Origin: Rhodoferax sp.
GTDB lineage: Bacteria > Pseudomonadota > Gammaproteobacteria > Burkholderiales > Burkholderiaceae_C
Direction of reading: 5' to 3'
NCBI GenBank assembly: GCA_024235935.1
Contig: JACKLL010000009.1
Span: 62,001-126,000 of the forward strand
Length of the DNA stretch: 64,000 nt
This document shows positions 8,135-16,540 of the stretch, piece after piece. A model generated the notes under the pieces. The model worked only from the letters and a program-made list of their open reading frames with translations. It did no database searches and was not told the origin of the DNA. The position numbers were made by a program, and so were the translations under genes. Numbering within the stretch: position 1 is the first letter of the stretch; each line of letters begins with the position of its first letter.

Positions 8135-9109
8135 TCAGTCAACCCGGATGTCTTTGGCCTTGATGATGGCCGCCCAGTTCGCGCTTTCCCGGCGGATCTG
8201 CTCGGCAAGTTGCTCCGGTGTGCTGGCCTGCGGGGTGGTCCCAACGGCGCGCAGCCGCTCCGGCAATGGCCCGGAAGCCAATGCCTTGGCTGTTTCAGCG
8301 CTGAGCTTGGCAAGAACGTCTTTCGGCACATCGCCCGGGGCACACAATCCGTACCAAGAGTTGACGTCAAAACCTTTCAGGCCAAGTTCGTTCAGCGTTG
8401 GGACCTCAGGCAGATAGGGGGAGCGCTCCAGCGAAGTGACCGCCAAGGGGACCACTTTGTCCTTTTTCGTGCGAACGTATCCGAGTGCCGACGGCAAAGG
8501 GTTGAAATAGAAATCGACGTGCCCGCCGAGCAGATCGGTGATGGCGGCTTGCCCGCCTCGGAAGGGCGTGTGGATTGCCGATACTCCCGCCTGGCTCAAG
8601 AAGACTTCAGGCACGAGGTGGGTAAGATTGCCCGTGCCCGCAGACGCGTAGAAGACTTTCCCGACATTGGCTTTCAGGTGGGCGATGAACTCTGCATAGT
8701 TCGTCACCTGCATCCGTGTGCTGGCAACGAGAATCATCGGGGTCGTGCCAATCAGCGACACTGGCACGATGTCCTTGCCCACTGCGTACGGCGTCTTGGG
8801 GTAGAGGTTGGGATTGATGGTCATTGGCCCGGGCGAGCAGATCAGCAGCGTATGGCCATCGCCCACAGCCTTCGCCACATGCCCGGTTCCAATCATGGCG
8901 TTGGCACCTGGCCTGTTTTCGACAATGTATGGCTGCCCCCAGACCGCACGAAAGTGGTCTCCCAAGCCGCGCGCCATCGGATCCAGGTCGCCACCCGACG
9001 GGAACGGGACGACAATCTTGATCAGCTTGTTCGGATAGGTATCGCCATGCGCGGCAAATGATGAAGTGGCAAATACAGCCACCGCCAGCAGTCGGAGAAG
9101 GTGATTCAT
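8135..9109 (-). CDS. Bug-family (TctC-like) periplasmic solute-binding protein
   Basis: A 324-residue extracytoplasmic binding protein of the tripartite tricarboxylate transporter type. A signal peptide is visible (MNHLLRLLAVAVFATSSFAA, cleavage after about residue 22). Family motifs are YPNKLIKIVVPFPSGGDLDP, VENRPGANAMIGT and PYLPEVPTLNELGLKGF. No tctA/tctB membrane genes are nearby, as is usual for the many orphan Bug genes of Burkholderiales. It probably captures the substrate of the neighbouring amidohydrolase (inference from the operon) and is probably controlled by the divergent LacI-type regulator. Confidence 0.9.
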   Translation of the reverse strand: MNHLLRLLAVAVFATSSFAAHGDTYPNKLIKIVVPFPSGGDLDPMARGLGDHFRAVWGQPYIVENRPGANAMIGTGHVAKAVGDGHTLLICSPGPMTINPNLYPKTPYAVGKDIVPVSLIGTTPMILVASTRMQVTNYAEFIAHLKANVGKVFYASAGTGNLTHLVPEVFLSQAGVSAIHTPFRGGQAAITDLLGGHVDFYFNPLPSALGYVRTKKDKVVPLAVTSLERSPYLPEVPTLNELGLKGFDVNSWYGLCAPGDVPKDVLAKLSAETAKALASGPLPERLRAVGTTPQASTPEQLAEQIRRESANWAAIIKAKDIRVD

Positions 9110-9131
9110 GAGAAATGGTCCAGATAGAATG

Positions 9132-9139
9132 TAGCGCTA
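9132..9139. promoter_or_regulatory. Candidate LacI-family operator O2 (half-strength)
   Basis: The eight-base palindrome TAGCGCTA repeats the core of the stronger operator 93 bases away (centre to centre). It lies 22 bases upstream of the Bug gene start, where it could block transcription of the Bug/amidohydrolase operon. Confidence 0.55.
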
Positions 9140-9221
9140 AAAGTATGTGACTGAATGAATTCGCCTTAATCGCTCCCAAAATATTGATTTGCCTCAGTGA
9201 ATTAGCGATTAGGCAGAGATA

Positions 9222-9235
9222 TTGTAGCGCTACAA
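9222..9235. promoter_or_regulatory. Candidate LacI-family operator O1
   Basis: TTGTAGCGCTACAA is a perfect 14-base palindrome with the central CG step typical of LacI/GntR-type operators. It lies 26 bases before the regulator gene start and shares its core with O2. Two sites 93 bases apart would allow looping and autoregulation (inference). Confidence 0.7.
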
Positions 9236-9260
9236 AATTTTAACGCAAGTGGAGCAATGC

Positions 9261-10271
9261 ATGCGATCTGAACGCAAACGGGAGACAACCATGGCCGACA
9301 TTGCTGCGGCCGCCGGCGTGTCTCCCATGACGGTGTCCAACTGCTTTAAGAGTCCGCACAAGGTCCACGCCGACACACGAAGCAAAGTCATGGCCATGGC
9401 CGCCACATTGGGTTACGTTCCCAACCTCATCGCCAGCAACCTGGCATCCGGGAACAATCGGACCGTTGCCGCTCTGGTGCCTTCACTGCGCAACTCCAAT
9501 TTCGCCAAGACGCTGGAGGGCCTGAGTGACTATCTACGCACGCGCAGCTACGAGTTGCTGCTGGCAGTGGCAGAACACCCCGAGTTGGAGGAACGCGTGG
9601 TGCGGGGGCTTCTTGGCCGCAGGCCCGCTGGAATCATCATGACAGGCAGCGCCCACAGCGAGGAGACCATCAATCTCATTCGTCAGGCAGACGTGCCGGT
9701 CGTCGAGACATGGCGAGACACCGCACCCAGCATTGACATGGCTGTCGGATTCTCACTATTCGACGCCGCACGCGATATTGCCAACATGATGGTTGGCAAG
9801 GGGTTGCAGCACATCGGGTGGGCAGGGTACAACGATCCGGACAACGAGCGCTATGTTCAACGGCGGCAGGGTTTCCAACAGGCCATGACGGAAGCCGGCT
9901 TGCGCAGTGACCTCTTGTTCCACACACCTGAAAGTGCAGGCTTCGCCACGGGGCGTCTGGCGATCGAGACACTGACACGCCAGGAACCCCGACTACAAGG
10001 GCTTTGCTGCGTGACCGACGTCGTGGCGGCTGGCGCGCTGTTCGAATGCATGCGCCGCGGCTGGCGTCTTCCTGAGCAATTTTCGGTGGCTGGATATGGC
10101 GACTACGAAATTGCATCGGAGGTACCTCCCGGCCTCACCACTGTCAAAACGAATGGCAAGGATATCGGTCGCGCGGCAGGGGAAATGCTCGTGCAGAAGA
10201 TCGAAACAGGCAGGGTCGATTCGATCATCCGCAAAGTACCCTATGAAATCATCATCCGGCACAGCCTGTAG
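9261..10271 (+). CDS. LacI-family transcriptional regulator
   Basis: A 336-residue repressor-type protein. An N-terminal helix-turn-helix (TMADIAAAAGVSPMTVSNCF) and hinge (LASGNNRTVAALVPSL) are followed by a periplasmic-binding-protein-like effector domain. It most resembles the GntR (gluconate) branch. The ATG at 9261 is preferred because GGAG stands six bases upstream; a GTG at 9249 would add four residues. It is divergent from the Bug/amidohydrolase operon, with two matching palindromes in between, so it is the likely local regulator. The effector is unknown. Confidence 0.9.
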   Translation: MRSERKRETTMADIAAAAGVSPMTVSNCFKSPHKVHADTRSKVMAMAATLGYVPNLIASNLASGNNRTVAALVPSLRNSNFAKTLEGLSDYLRTRSYELLLAVAEHPELEERVVRGLLGRRPAGIIMTGSAHSEETINLIRQADVPVVETWRDTAPSIDMAVGFSLFDAARDIANMMVGKGLQHIGWAGYNDPDNERYVQRRQGFQQAMTEAGLRSDLLFHTPESAGFATGRLAIETLTRQEPRLQGLCCVTDVVAAGALFECMRRGWRLPEQFSVAGYGDYEIASEVPPGLTTVKTNGKDIGRAAGEMLVQKIETGRVDSIIRKVPYEIIIRHSL

Positions 10272-10414
10272 GCGTTGCATCCGTGCGAAGGTGGCCGGAT
10301 GAACGTGCGTTCGACCCGATGCCCTTGCCAGTGCAGCGTCGGCCCACCCGCCAAGCACACATCATCCCGAAAACTGTGCGGCCCGCGACTGCCACAGGGC
10401 CGACAATCCGGCCC

Positions 10415-11596
10415 ATGAAAGTACTTCGCCTGCACCCTGGCAAGGAGCGCTCACTGCTGCGCCGCCATCCCTGGATCTTCGAATCGGCGATCGCGCGGGG
10501 TGGCGCGGATTCCGGCGAAACCGTGCGGGTCGAGTCCGACGCTGGCGAATTCCTGGCCTGGGCGGCCTTCAGCCCCCAGTCGCGCATCCGGGCCCGGATC
10601 TGGAGCTTCGACGTCGATCAGCGCATTGACGCCGCCTTCTTCGACATGACCTGCGCAGCCGCCATTGCCGCGCGCAGCCGCTTCGACATCCAGAGCGACG
10701 CCATGCGCCTGGTACACGGCGAGTCGGACGGTCTGCCCGGCCTGGTCGTGGACCGCTATGGCGACACCCTGGTGGCGCAGTTCCTGTCTGCGGGCGCCCA
10801 GCGCTGGAAGGCCGTGCTGGCCGATGCGCTGCTGCGCCACACCGGCCTGGAGCGGCTGTACGAGCGCTCGGACACCAGCAGCCGCAAGCTGGAAGGCCTG
10901 CCCGAGGAAACCGGCTGGCTGCGGGGCGATGGGCCGCTCGACCTGGTGATCCGCGAGCACGACTGGCAACTGGCGCTGAACATCGCGCAAGGACACAAGA
11001 CAGGCTTCTATCTTGACCAGCGCGACAGCCGGGCCCGTTTCGCCCGCACCACGCGCCAACTGGGCTTTGCGCAGGTGCTGAACTGCTACTGCTATACCGG
11101 CGGCTTCAGCGTGGCTGCGCTGGCGGGCGGGGCCGGCCATGTCACCTCGATCGATTCGTCGGGCCCGGCGCTGGCGCTGGCAGGCCTGAACATCGCGCGC
11201 AACGGCTTCGACGCCCGCCGTTCGACCCTGCAGGAGGCCGATGTGAATGCGGCGTTGCGACAGTTTGTAACTGCGGGCCGACAGTTCGATGCCATCGTGC
11301 TCGATCCGCCCAAGTTTGCGCCCACTGTCGCGCATGCCGAGCGCGCAGCGCGTGCGTACAAGGATATCAACCGGCTGGCGCTGAAGCTGCTGGCGCCGGG
11401 CGGCACCCTGTTCACGTTCTCATGTTCGGGCGGAATCAGCGTGGACCTGTTCCACAAGATCGTGGCCTCGGCTGGCACCGATGCCGCCGTCGACGGCTTC
11501 ATCCTCGGGCACCTGGGCGGCGCACCGGACCATCCCATGACCATCCGGTTTCCGGAAGGCGAATACCTCAAGGGTCTGGTGGTCATGCGCAGGTAG
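10415..11596 (+). CDS. rlmI: 23S rRNA (cytosine-C5) methyltransferase RlmI-like
   Basis: A 393-residue SAM-dependent methyltransferase close to E. coli RlmI (396 residues), which modifies C1962 of 23S rRNA. It has an N-terminal PUA-like domain (LHPGKERSLLRRHPWIFESA), a middle domain, and a Rossmann core with VLNCYCYTGGFSVAALAGG and the catalytic loop IVLDPPKFAP; a Cys in FTFSCSGG fits the family. The ATG at 10415 matches the family N terminus. A GACAAT at 10402-10407 sits seven bases before it and no Shine-Dalgarno sequence is visible. Confidence 0.88.
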   Translation: MKVLRLHPGKERSLLRRHPWIFESAIARGGADSGETVRVESDAGEFLAWAAFSPQSRIRARIWSFDVDQRIDAAFFDMTCAAAIAARSRFDIQSDAMRLVHGESDGLPGLVVDRYGDTLVAQFLSAGAQRWKAVLADALLRHTGLERLYERSDTSSRKLEGLPEETGWLRGDGPLDLVIREHDWQLALNIAQGHKTGFYLDQRDSRARFARTTRQLGFAQVLNCYCYTGGFSVAALAGGAGHVTSIDSSGPALALAGLNIARNGFDARRSTLQEADVNAALRQFVTAGRQFDAIVLDPPKFAPTVAHAERAARAYKDINRLALKLLAPGGTLFTFSCSGGISVDLFHKIVASAGTDAAVDGFILGHLGGAPDHPMTIRFPEGEYLKGLVVMRR

Positions 11597-11741
11597 GCGC
11601 CAGCGTCCTGCGAATGGCCGCAGGTAAATGGTTGCTTGAATTTGGCCGGTACACTCCCCACCTTGCTTTTTTGGAACGCGTCGGGCCACCACAGGGCCCG
11701 GACCACGCACCCAAACAGCCTCAGACCGTCAGGAGCACCCC

Positions 11742-12812
11742 ATGAGCCTCATCCCCGCAACCATCCTCACCGGCTTCCTCGGCTCGGGCAAGACAACGCT
11801 GCTCAAGCGCGTGCTGTCCGAGGCCCATGGCCAGAAGATCGCGGTCATCGAGAACGAGTTCGGCGAAGAGAACATCGACAACGACATCCTGGTAACCGAC
11901 GTCAAGGAGCAGATCATCCAGATGAGCAACGGCTGCATCTGCTGCACCATCCGCGAAGACCTGCGCAGCACGCTGCAGGACCTGGCCGCCAGGAAGCGCC
12001 GCGGCGAGCTGGATTTCGACCGGATCGTCATCGAGACCACCGGCCTGGCCGACCCCGGCCCGGTGGCGCAGACCTTCTTCATGGACGAGGAGATTGCCGA
12101 GAGCTTTCTGCTCGACTCCATCCTGACCCTGGTCGACGCCAAGCATGCGGCGACCCAGCTCAACGACCGCCAGGAGGCGCGCCGCCAGGTCGGTTTCGCC
12201 GACCAGATCTTTATCAGCAAGACCGATCTGGTCGCCAAGGACGAGGTCGAGGCCCTGATGCACCGCCTCAAGCACATGAATCCGCGCGCGCCACAGACGG
12301 CGGTGCATTTCGGCGAAGTGCCGATCAAGGACGTGTTCGACCTGCGCGGCTTCAACCTGAACACCAAGCTGGAGATCGACCCGGACTTCCTGAAGGAAGA
12401 AGACCACGACCACGACCACGATCACGCGCATGGGCACGACCACAACCATGCGCACGGGGAGCATTGCGACCATCCCTCGCACCAGCACGAAGGCGGACAC
12501 CACCATCACCATGACGATGATGTGAAGAGTTTCGTGTTCCGCTCCGAGCGCGCGCTGGATCCCGCCAAGCTGGAAGATTTTCTGGGTGCCATCGTCAATA
12601 TCTACGGCCCGCGCATGCTGCGCTACAAGGGCGTGCTGAACATGAAGGGCACCGACCGCAAGGTGATCTTCCAGGGCGTGCACCAGTTGATGGGCAGCGA
12701 CCTGGGACCGCAGTGGAAACCCGAAGAGCAACGCGTCAGCAAGATGGTGTTCATCGGTATCGACCTGCCCAAGGACATCCTGTTGCAGGGCCTGGAGCAA
12801 TGCCTGACCTGA
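11742..12812 (+). CDS. CobW/COG0523-family GTPase (putative zinc metallochaperone)
   Basis: A 356-residue G3E GTPase. The Walker A motif is GFLGSGKTT at residues 10-18, the metal-binding motif is GCICC near residue 66, ENEFGEE and ETTGLADP follow, and the guanine-specificity motif is SKTD. A long His/Asp-rich loop near residues 222-262 (repeated DHDHDHAHGH-type sequence) precedes the C-terminal CobW_C domain. The Cys-x-Cys-Cys motif and His loop fit zinc-handling members (ZNG1/ZigA type) rather than cobalamin synthesis. AGGAG precedes the start. The next gene is a zinc-independent DksA, a pairing known from zinc-limitation responses. Confidence 0.9.
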   Translation: MSLIPATILTGFLGSGKTTLLKRVLSEAHGQKIAVIENEFGEENIDNDILVTDVKEQIIQMSNGCICCTIREDLRSTLQDLAARKRRGELDFDRIVIETTGLADPGPVAQTFFMDEEIAESFLLDSILTLVDAKHAATQLNDRQEARRQVGFADQIFISKTDLVAKDEVEALMHRLKHMNPRAPQTAVHFGEVPIKDVFDLRGFNLNTKLEIDPDFLKEEDHDHDHDHAHGHDHNHAHGEHCDHPSHQHEGGHHHHHDDDVKSFVFRSERALDPAKLEDFLGAIVNIYGPRMLRYKGVLNMKGTDRKVIFQGVHQLMGSDLGPQWKPEEQRVSKMVFIGIDLPKDILLQGLEQCLT

Positions 12813-13046
12813 CAGGCCGCGCACAGATGCCGGAATTGCCGATCTTTTCCATACCATTGACGCGAATAATGGGGTTCGTCAGCGATAAGGGGTACACTCG
12901 CCCGCCGAAGAAAGGGTCCGCCGCATGCGGTGGGGCCTTGACCGGGGACCACCAACCCTGGCCGCAAACGAGGGATGGGGGCGTCAGTCAGTGGCAGGTC
13001 TGATGTCAACAGCCATGGACAGTCTGGTTTTGTGAGGAGTCTCGAA

Positions 13047-14009
13047 GTGAAAGCCACGCCAGCCAAGGTCAAACCGGCCGCCAAAGCACCCGCAAAGGGA
13101 TCTACGACCGCGACCAAATCAGCCGCCGCCAAGACGCCGAGTTCCAAGCCGGCCAGCAAGGCCGTTGCCAAGAAGCCGGCCCCCCGTCCCGCAGCCAAGT
13201 CAACAGCCGCCACTGCCAAGCCGGCAGCAGCCAAATCGGCTCCCGCCACCTCCGTGAAGAAGCCGGCGACCAAGAGTGTCGCCCCGACCAAGAAGCCAAT
13301 GCCCTCTCCCTCGACAACTGCCACCAAGACCGAAACCAGCGCTTCCGCAAGCAAATCCGACACCCGCGTGATGCCCCCTACCAGCGTGATGACCGCCTCC
13401 GGCGTGCCCCAGCGTACCGGCAGGCCATCGTCACGCCTCGCTTCATTGACCGTTCCGTCGATGGCGCAGTCGGTGGCGTCCACGGCGGCAAAGGCCAGCT
13501 ATGCCCCGCTGCCTGCTACGCCGGTGATCATTCCGCCGCTGGCGTCGTCCGCCAACAAGGACCCGAAGCTGGCAAACAACTGGAAGACCAAGTCGGCGGA
13601 GCAGTTGACCGACGCGGAATTGCTGGCCATGCCCGATGATGCGTACATGAATGAAAAGCAGCTGGCGGCGTTTCGCCTCAAGCTGATCACCCTCAAGCGC
13701 GACATCCTGGCCAGCGCTGGTGAAACCACCGAGCATCTGCGCGAAGACACCGTCGTCGTTCCCGACCCGGCCGACCGTGCAACGATCGAAGAAGAACATG
13801 CGCTGGAACTGCGCACCCGTGACCGCGAACGCAAGCTGCTCAAGAAGATCGAACAGTCGATCGGACGCATCGACGCCGGCGACTACGGATACTGCGACGA
13901 AACCGGCGAACCCATCGGTGTCGGCCGCCTGCTCGCCCGCCCGACGGCGACCCTGTCACTGGAGGCCCAGCAGCGCCGCGAACTCAAGCAGAAGATGTTC
14001 GGCGACTGA
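13047..14009 (+). CDS. dksA: DksA-family RNA polymerase-binding factor with a long Ala/Lys/Pro-rich N terminus
   Basis: DksA binds the RNA polymerase secondary channel and potentiates ppGpp. The conserved part is the C-terminal ~125 residues: coiled-coil tip DPADRATIEEEHALELRTRD, then GDYGYCDETGEPIGVGRLLA. Only the first of the four zinc-finger cysteines of E. coli DksA is present; the others are replaced by Thr, Ser and Ala, as in DksA2-type proteins that do not need zinc. The first ~170 residues are a low-complexity AKP/S tail. A GTG at 13047, seven bases after GAGGAG, is the best start (320 residues); an ATG at 12975 is possible but lacks a ribosome site. Confidence 0.88.
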   Translation: MKATPAKVKPAAKAPAKGSTTATKSAAAKTPSSKPASKAVAKKPAPRPAAKSTAATAKPAAAKSAPATSVKKPATKSVAPTKKPMPSPSTTATKTETSASASKSDTRVMPPTSVMTASGVPQRTGRPSSRLASLTVPSMAQSVASTAAKASYAPLPATPVIIPPLASSANKDPKLANNWKTKSAEQLTDAELLAMPDDAYMNEKQLAAFRLKLITLKRDILASAGETTEHLREDTVVVPDPADRATIEEEHALELRTRDRERKLLKKIEQSIGRIDAGDYGYCDETGEPIGVGRLLARPTATLSLEAQQRRELKQKMFGD

Positions 14010-14065
14010 TCGGAAGGTCGACCCGCGGCTGGCGCGTAGAATCTTTTGCACATACTGATCTGAAG

Positions 14066-15838
14066 ATGTCCGCAAAAGACAACAACCCCAGCCTTTTGTC
14101 CAAGGTCGCGAAGTTCGTTCGCAACCCGACGACGAACTGGACGGATCTCGACAAGCAGGATCCGGAGCCGGAAGCCGGCTACAGCAAGCAGGCGCTCAAG
14201 GAGATGATCGAGCGCAAGCGGCAGAATGACTTCGTGCGCAAGCGCGAGTTCGATCAGCTGCGCAAGCTGCGCAGCCGCGACCCTTCGTCCAGCCCCGACC
14301 TCGCGGGCCGCCCCTCCTACTTCCAGAGCAGCCTGCCCTCCAACCCGGACGAACGGGCGATGACGATCAAGAAGATCGACGAGATCGAAGCCCAGATGTC
14401 CAACCAATGGTGGCAGGGCAAGAGTTCGGGCTCTCCGCGCCCCGGCGGCACCGCACCGGCAGCCAGTGCGGACGCTGCACCGTCGCAGCCGCCGCAGGCC
14501 GAATCCGACCTCTCGTATGCACCCACGCGCCTGAGCCCGATGCGGCCGGACGCCACCATGGCCGAGGCCGAAGCGTCCGATTTCCCGCCAACCCAGAGCC
14601 ATTCCGGATTCGGCCCGAGCACCGGCCCCACCGAACTGCCTGCGACAAGGCCGCCGGATTCGGTACCGCCGCCGACAACGCCTGGGCATGGCTTCACGCA
14701 TTCACGCCCGACGCCGGTGGAATGGGTCGAGGGCATGTCCGACCCCGACCTGGAAGAAGCCGCGATCCGCTTTGCCAATGGCGACGAGGGCGGCGCAGAG
14801 GCCAGCCTGCAGGCCGCGCTGTCCAATCCACAGGCCAAGCCCGACCGGGCCGTGCGATGGGGCATGGCCTTGCTCGACCTGTACCGTGCCACCGGACGAC
14901 AGGGCCACTTCGACGTTGCCGCCATCGAATTCGCCGAGCGTTTCAACCGCTCTGCGCCGCCGTGGTTTTCAATCCCCGCCAATCTGGGACTGCACAACGC
15001 CAGCGCGCTCGTGCGGACCTTGCCGTCGCGGCTCAGCGCAGATCCCCTGTGGCGCAGCCCGGCCAGTTTCACCGATGGCTCCGTCGACGACCTGCGTCTG
15101 GCCGTCGCCAATGCCGAGGCTCCGTGGTACCTCGACTGGGAGCCGATCACCGCCATCGAACCGGCCGCGGTCGAGCCGCTGGCGGGCCTGTTCGCCGAAT
15201 GGTGCACCACGCCGGTCCAGCTGCAGTTTTCCGGAGTCAAGGCGCTGGAAGCGGCGCTGCGTCGCTGTGCACCTTCGGGCGAGCGCGGCATCAGCCAGGC
15301 CGGCTGGAAGCTGCGCCTCGATGCCCTGCGCGTCATGGGCATGCGCGACGCGTTCGAACTGGTCGCGCTCGACTACTGCGTCACCTTTGAAGTGTCGCCC
15401 CCGAACTGGCAGGACGCGCGCTGCGAATTTGCGCGCGTCGGCGCGCAGGAATCCGTCAATGCGTCGGACGACACCGACCGCGGCACGCTCGACCCCAGGA
15501 TGGCAGGCGCCAGCAACCCGCAGGCGGCCACACTGCACATGGGCATCGAGTCCGTCCAGGCCGCGGTATCCGAACTCTCGGGCGAAGTCCTGGGGGATGC
15601 CGCCGAGGCACTCCGGCGCCTGGAGGAAGACCGCCATGGGTCGCAGCAACTGGTCGTTTCCTGTGCCAACCTGGTGAGGGTTGATTTTTCAGCGGCCGGC
15701 AGCATATTGAATTGGGCGGCCAACCTGCAGAACGATGGTTGCCAGGTCCAGTTCCTCGAACTGCATCGCCTGGTGGCGGCGTTCTTCGGCGTGGTCGGTA
15801 TCCACGACCACGCCAGGGTCGTGATGCGATCACATTGA
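14066..15838 (+). CDS. STAS-domain protein of unknown function
   Basis: A 590-residue protein. The N terminus (LLSKVAKFVRNPTTNWTDLD ... QALKEMIERKRQNDFVRKRE) is charged and probably helical; residues ~125-225 are Pro/Ser/Ala-rich linker; residues ~230-490 look like helical repeats; the last ~80 residues (LVVSCANLVRVDFSAAGSIL ... VAAFFGVVGIHDHARV) match a STAS/anti-anti-sigma fold. STAS domains sense ligands or regulate anti-sigma factors and transporters. Its fixed place next to dksA and hslVU in related genomes is recalled, not checked. A TAGAAT at 14037-14042 could be its -10. Confidence 0.65.
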   Translation: MSAKDNNPSLLSKVAKFVRNPTTNWTDLDKQDPEPEAGYSKQALKEMIERKRQNDFVRKREFDQLRKLRSRDPSSSPDLAGRPSYFQSSLPSNPDERAMTIKKIDEIEAQMSNQWWQGKSSGSPRPGGTAPAASADAAPSQPPQAESDLSYAPTRLSPMRPDATMAEAEASDFPPTQSHSGFGPSTGPTELPATRPPDSVPPPTTPGHGFTHSRPTPVEWVEGMSDPDLEEAAIRFANGDEGGAEASLQAALSNPQAKPDRAVRWGMALLDLYRATGRQGHFDVAAIEFAERFNRSAPPWFSIPANLGLHNASALVRTLPSRLSADPLWRSPASFTDGSVDDLRLAVANAEAPWYLDWEPITAIEPAAVEPLAGLFAEWCTTPVQLQFSGVKALEAALRRCAPSGERGISQAGWKLRLDALRVMGMRDAFELVALDYCVTFEVSPPNWQDARCEFARVGAQESVNASDDTDRGTLDPRMAGASNPQAATLHMGIESVQAAVSELSGEVLGDAAEALRRLEEDRHGSQQLVVSCANLVRVDFSAAGSILNWAANLQNDGCQVQFLELHRLVAAFFGVVGIHDHARVVMRSH

Positions 15839-15894
15839 GCTGCCGCCCGTCTTCTTCCGGCAGCGGGCCGCCTCGGCCCTGACAACAGGTAATC

Positions 15895-16443
15895 ATGGAA
15901 CAATTTCACGGAACCACCATCATCAGCGTGCGGCGCAAGACCGCCGACGGATACGACGTCGCCATCGGCGGCGATGGCCAGGTCACGCTGGGCAACATCG
16001 TCGTCAAGGGAACGGCACGCAAGGTGCGCAAGCTCTACCACGGCAAGGTGCTGGCCGGCTTTGCCGGCGCCACGGCTGATGCCTTCACGCTGTTCGAGCG
16101 CTTCGAGGCCAAACTGGAAAAGCACCAGGGCCACCTGGTGCGTGCCGCCATCGAACTCACGCGCGACTGGCGCACCGACCGGGTGTTGCGGCGCCTGGAG
16201 GCCATGCTGGCGGTTGCCGACAAGGATGCGTCGCTGATCATCACCGGCAACGGCGATGTGCTCGAGCCGGAGAACGGCATTGTGACCATCGGCTCGGGTG
16301 GCGCCTATGCCCAGGCGGCGGCTGTGGCCCTGCTGAACCATACCGAAATGCCGGCCGCCGACATCGTGCGCCGGTCGCTGGAGATTGCCGGCGAGCTGTG
16401 CATCTACACCAACATGCACCACACCATCGAAACCCTGCCCTGA
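15895..16443 (+). CDS. hslV: ATP-dependent protease subunit HslV (ClpQ)
   Basis: The peptidase of the two-component HslVU protease. The 182-residue protein begins MEQFHGTTIISVRR; cleavage of the short propeptide exposes the catalytic Thr in GTT. Motifs IGGDGQVTLG, KVLAGFAGATADA and IVTIGSGGAYAQAAA are typical. It lies 97 bases upstream of hslU and in the same orientation. Confidence 0.96.
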   Translation: MEQFHGTTIISVRRKTADGYDVAIGGDGQVTLGNIVVKGTARKVRKLYHGKVLAGFAGATADAFTLFERFEAKLEKHQGHLVRAAIELTRDWRTDRVLRRLEAMLAVADKDASLIITGNGDVLEPENGIVTIGSGGAYAQAAAVALLNHTEMPAADIVRRSLEIAGELCIYTNMHHTIETLP

Positions 16444-16540
16444 CATCAGCCCGGCGCGGCCTTGCTCCCTGCACTGCCGCTGCCGCCCCGTGGCCCAGGC
16501 AAGCCCTGAAATCGAAGCAGCGCATTGCGCGCGTCATCCC

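Noticed and set aside
6684..10290. Accessory block considered as a mobile element
   Set aside because: No transposase, integrase, terminal repeats or attachment duplication is visible at its edges; XerC next to it is the chromosomal housekeeping recombinase in its usual operon.
12857..12898. Possible dksA promoter (TTGACG ... GATAAG or TACACT)
   Set aside because: The spacings (21 and 30 bases) do not fit a sigma70 promoter, so no feature is claimed.
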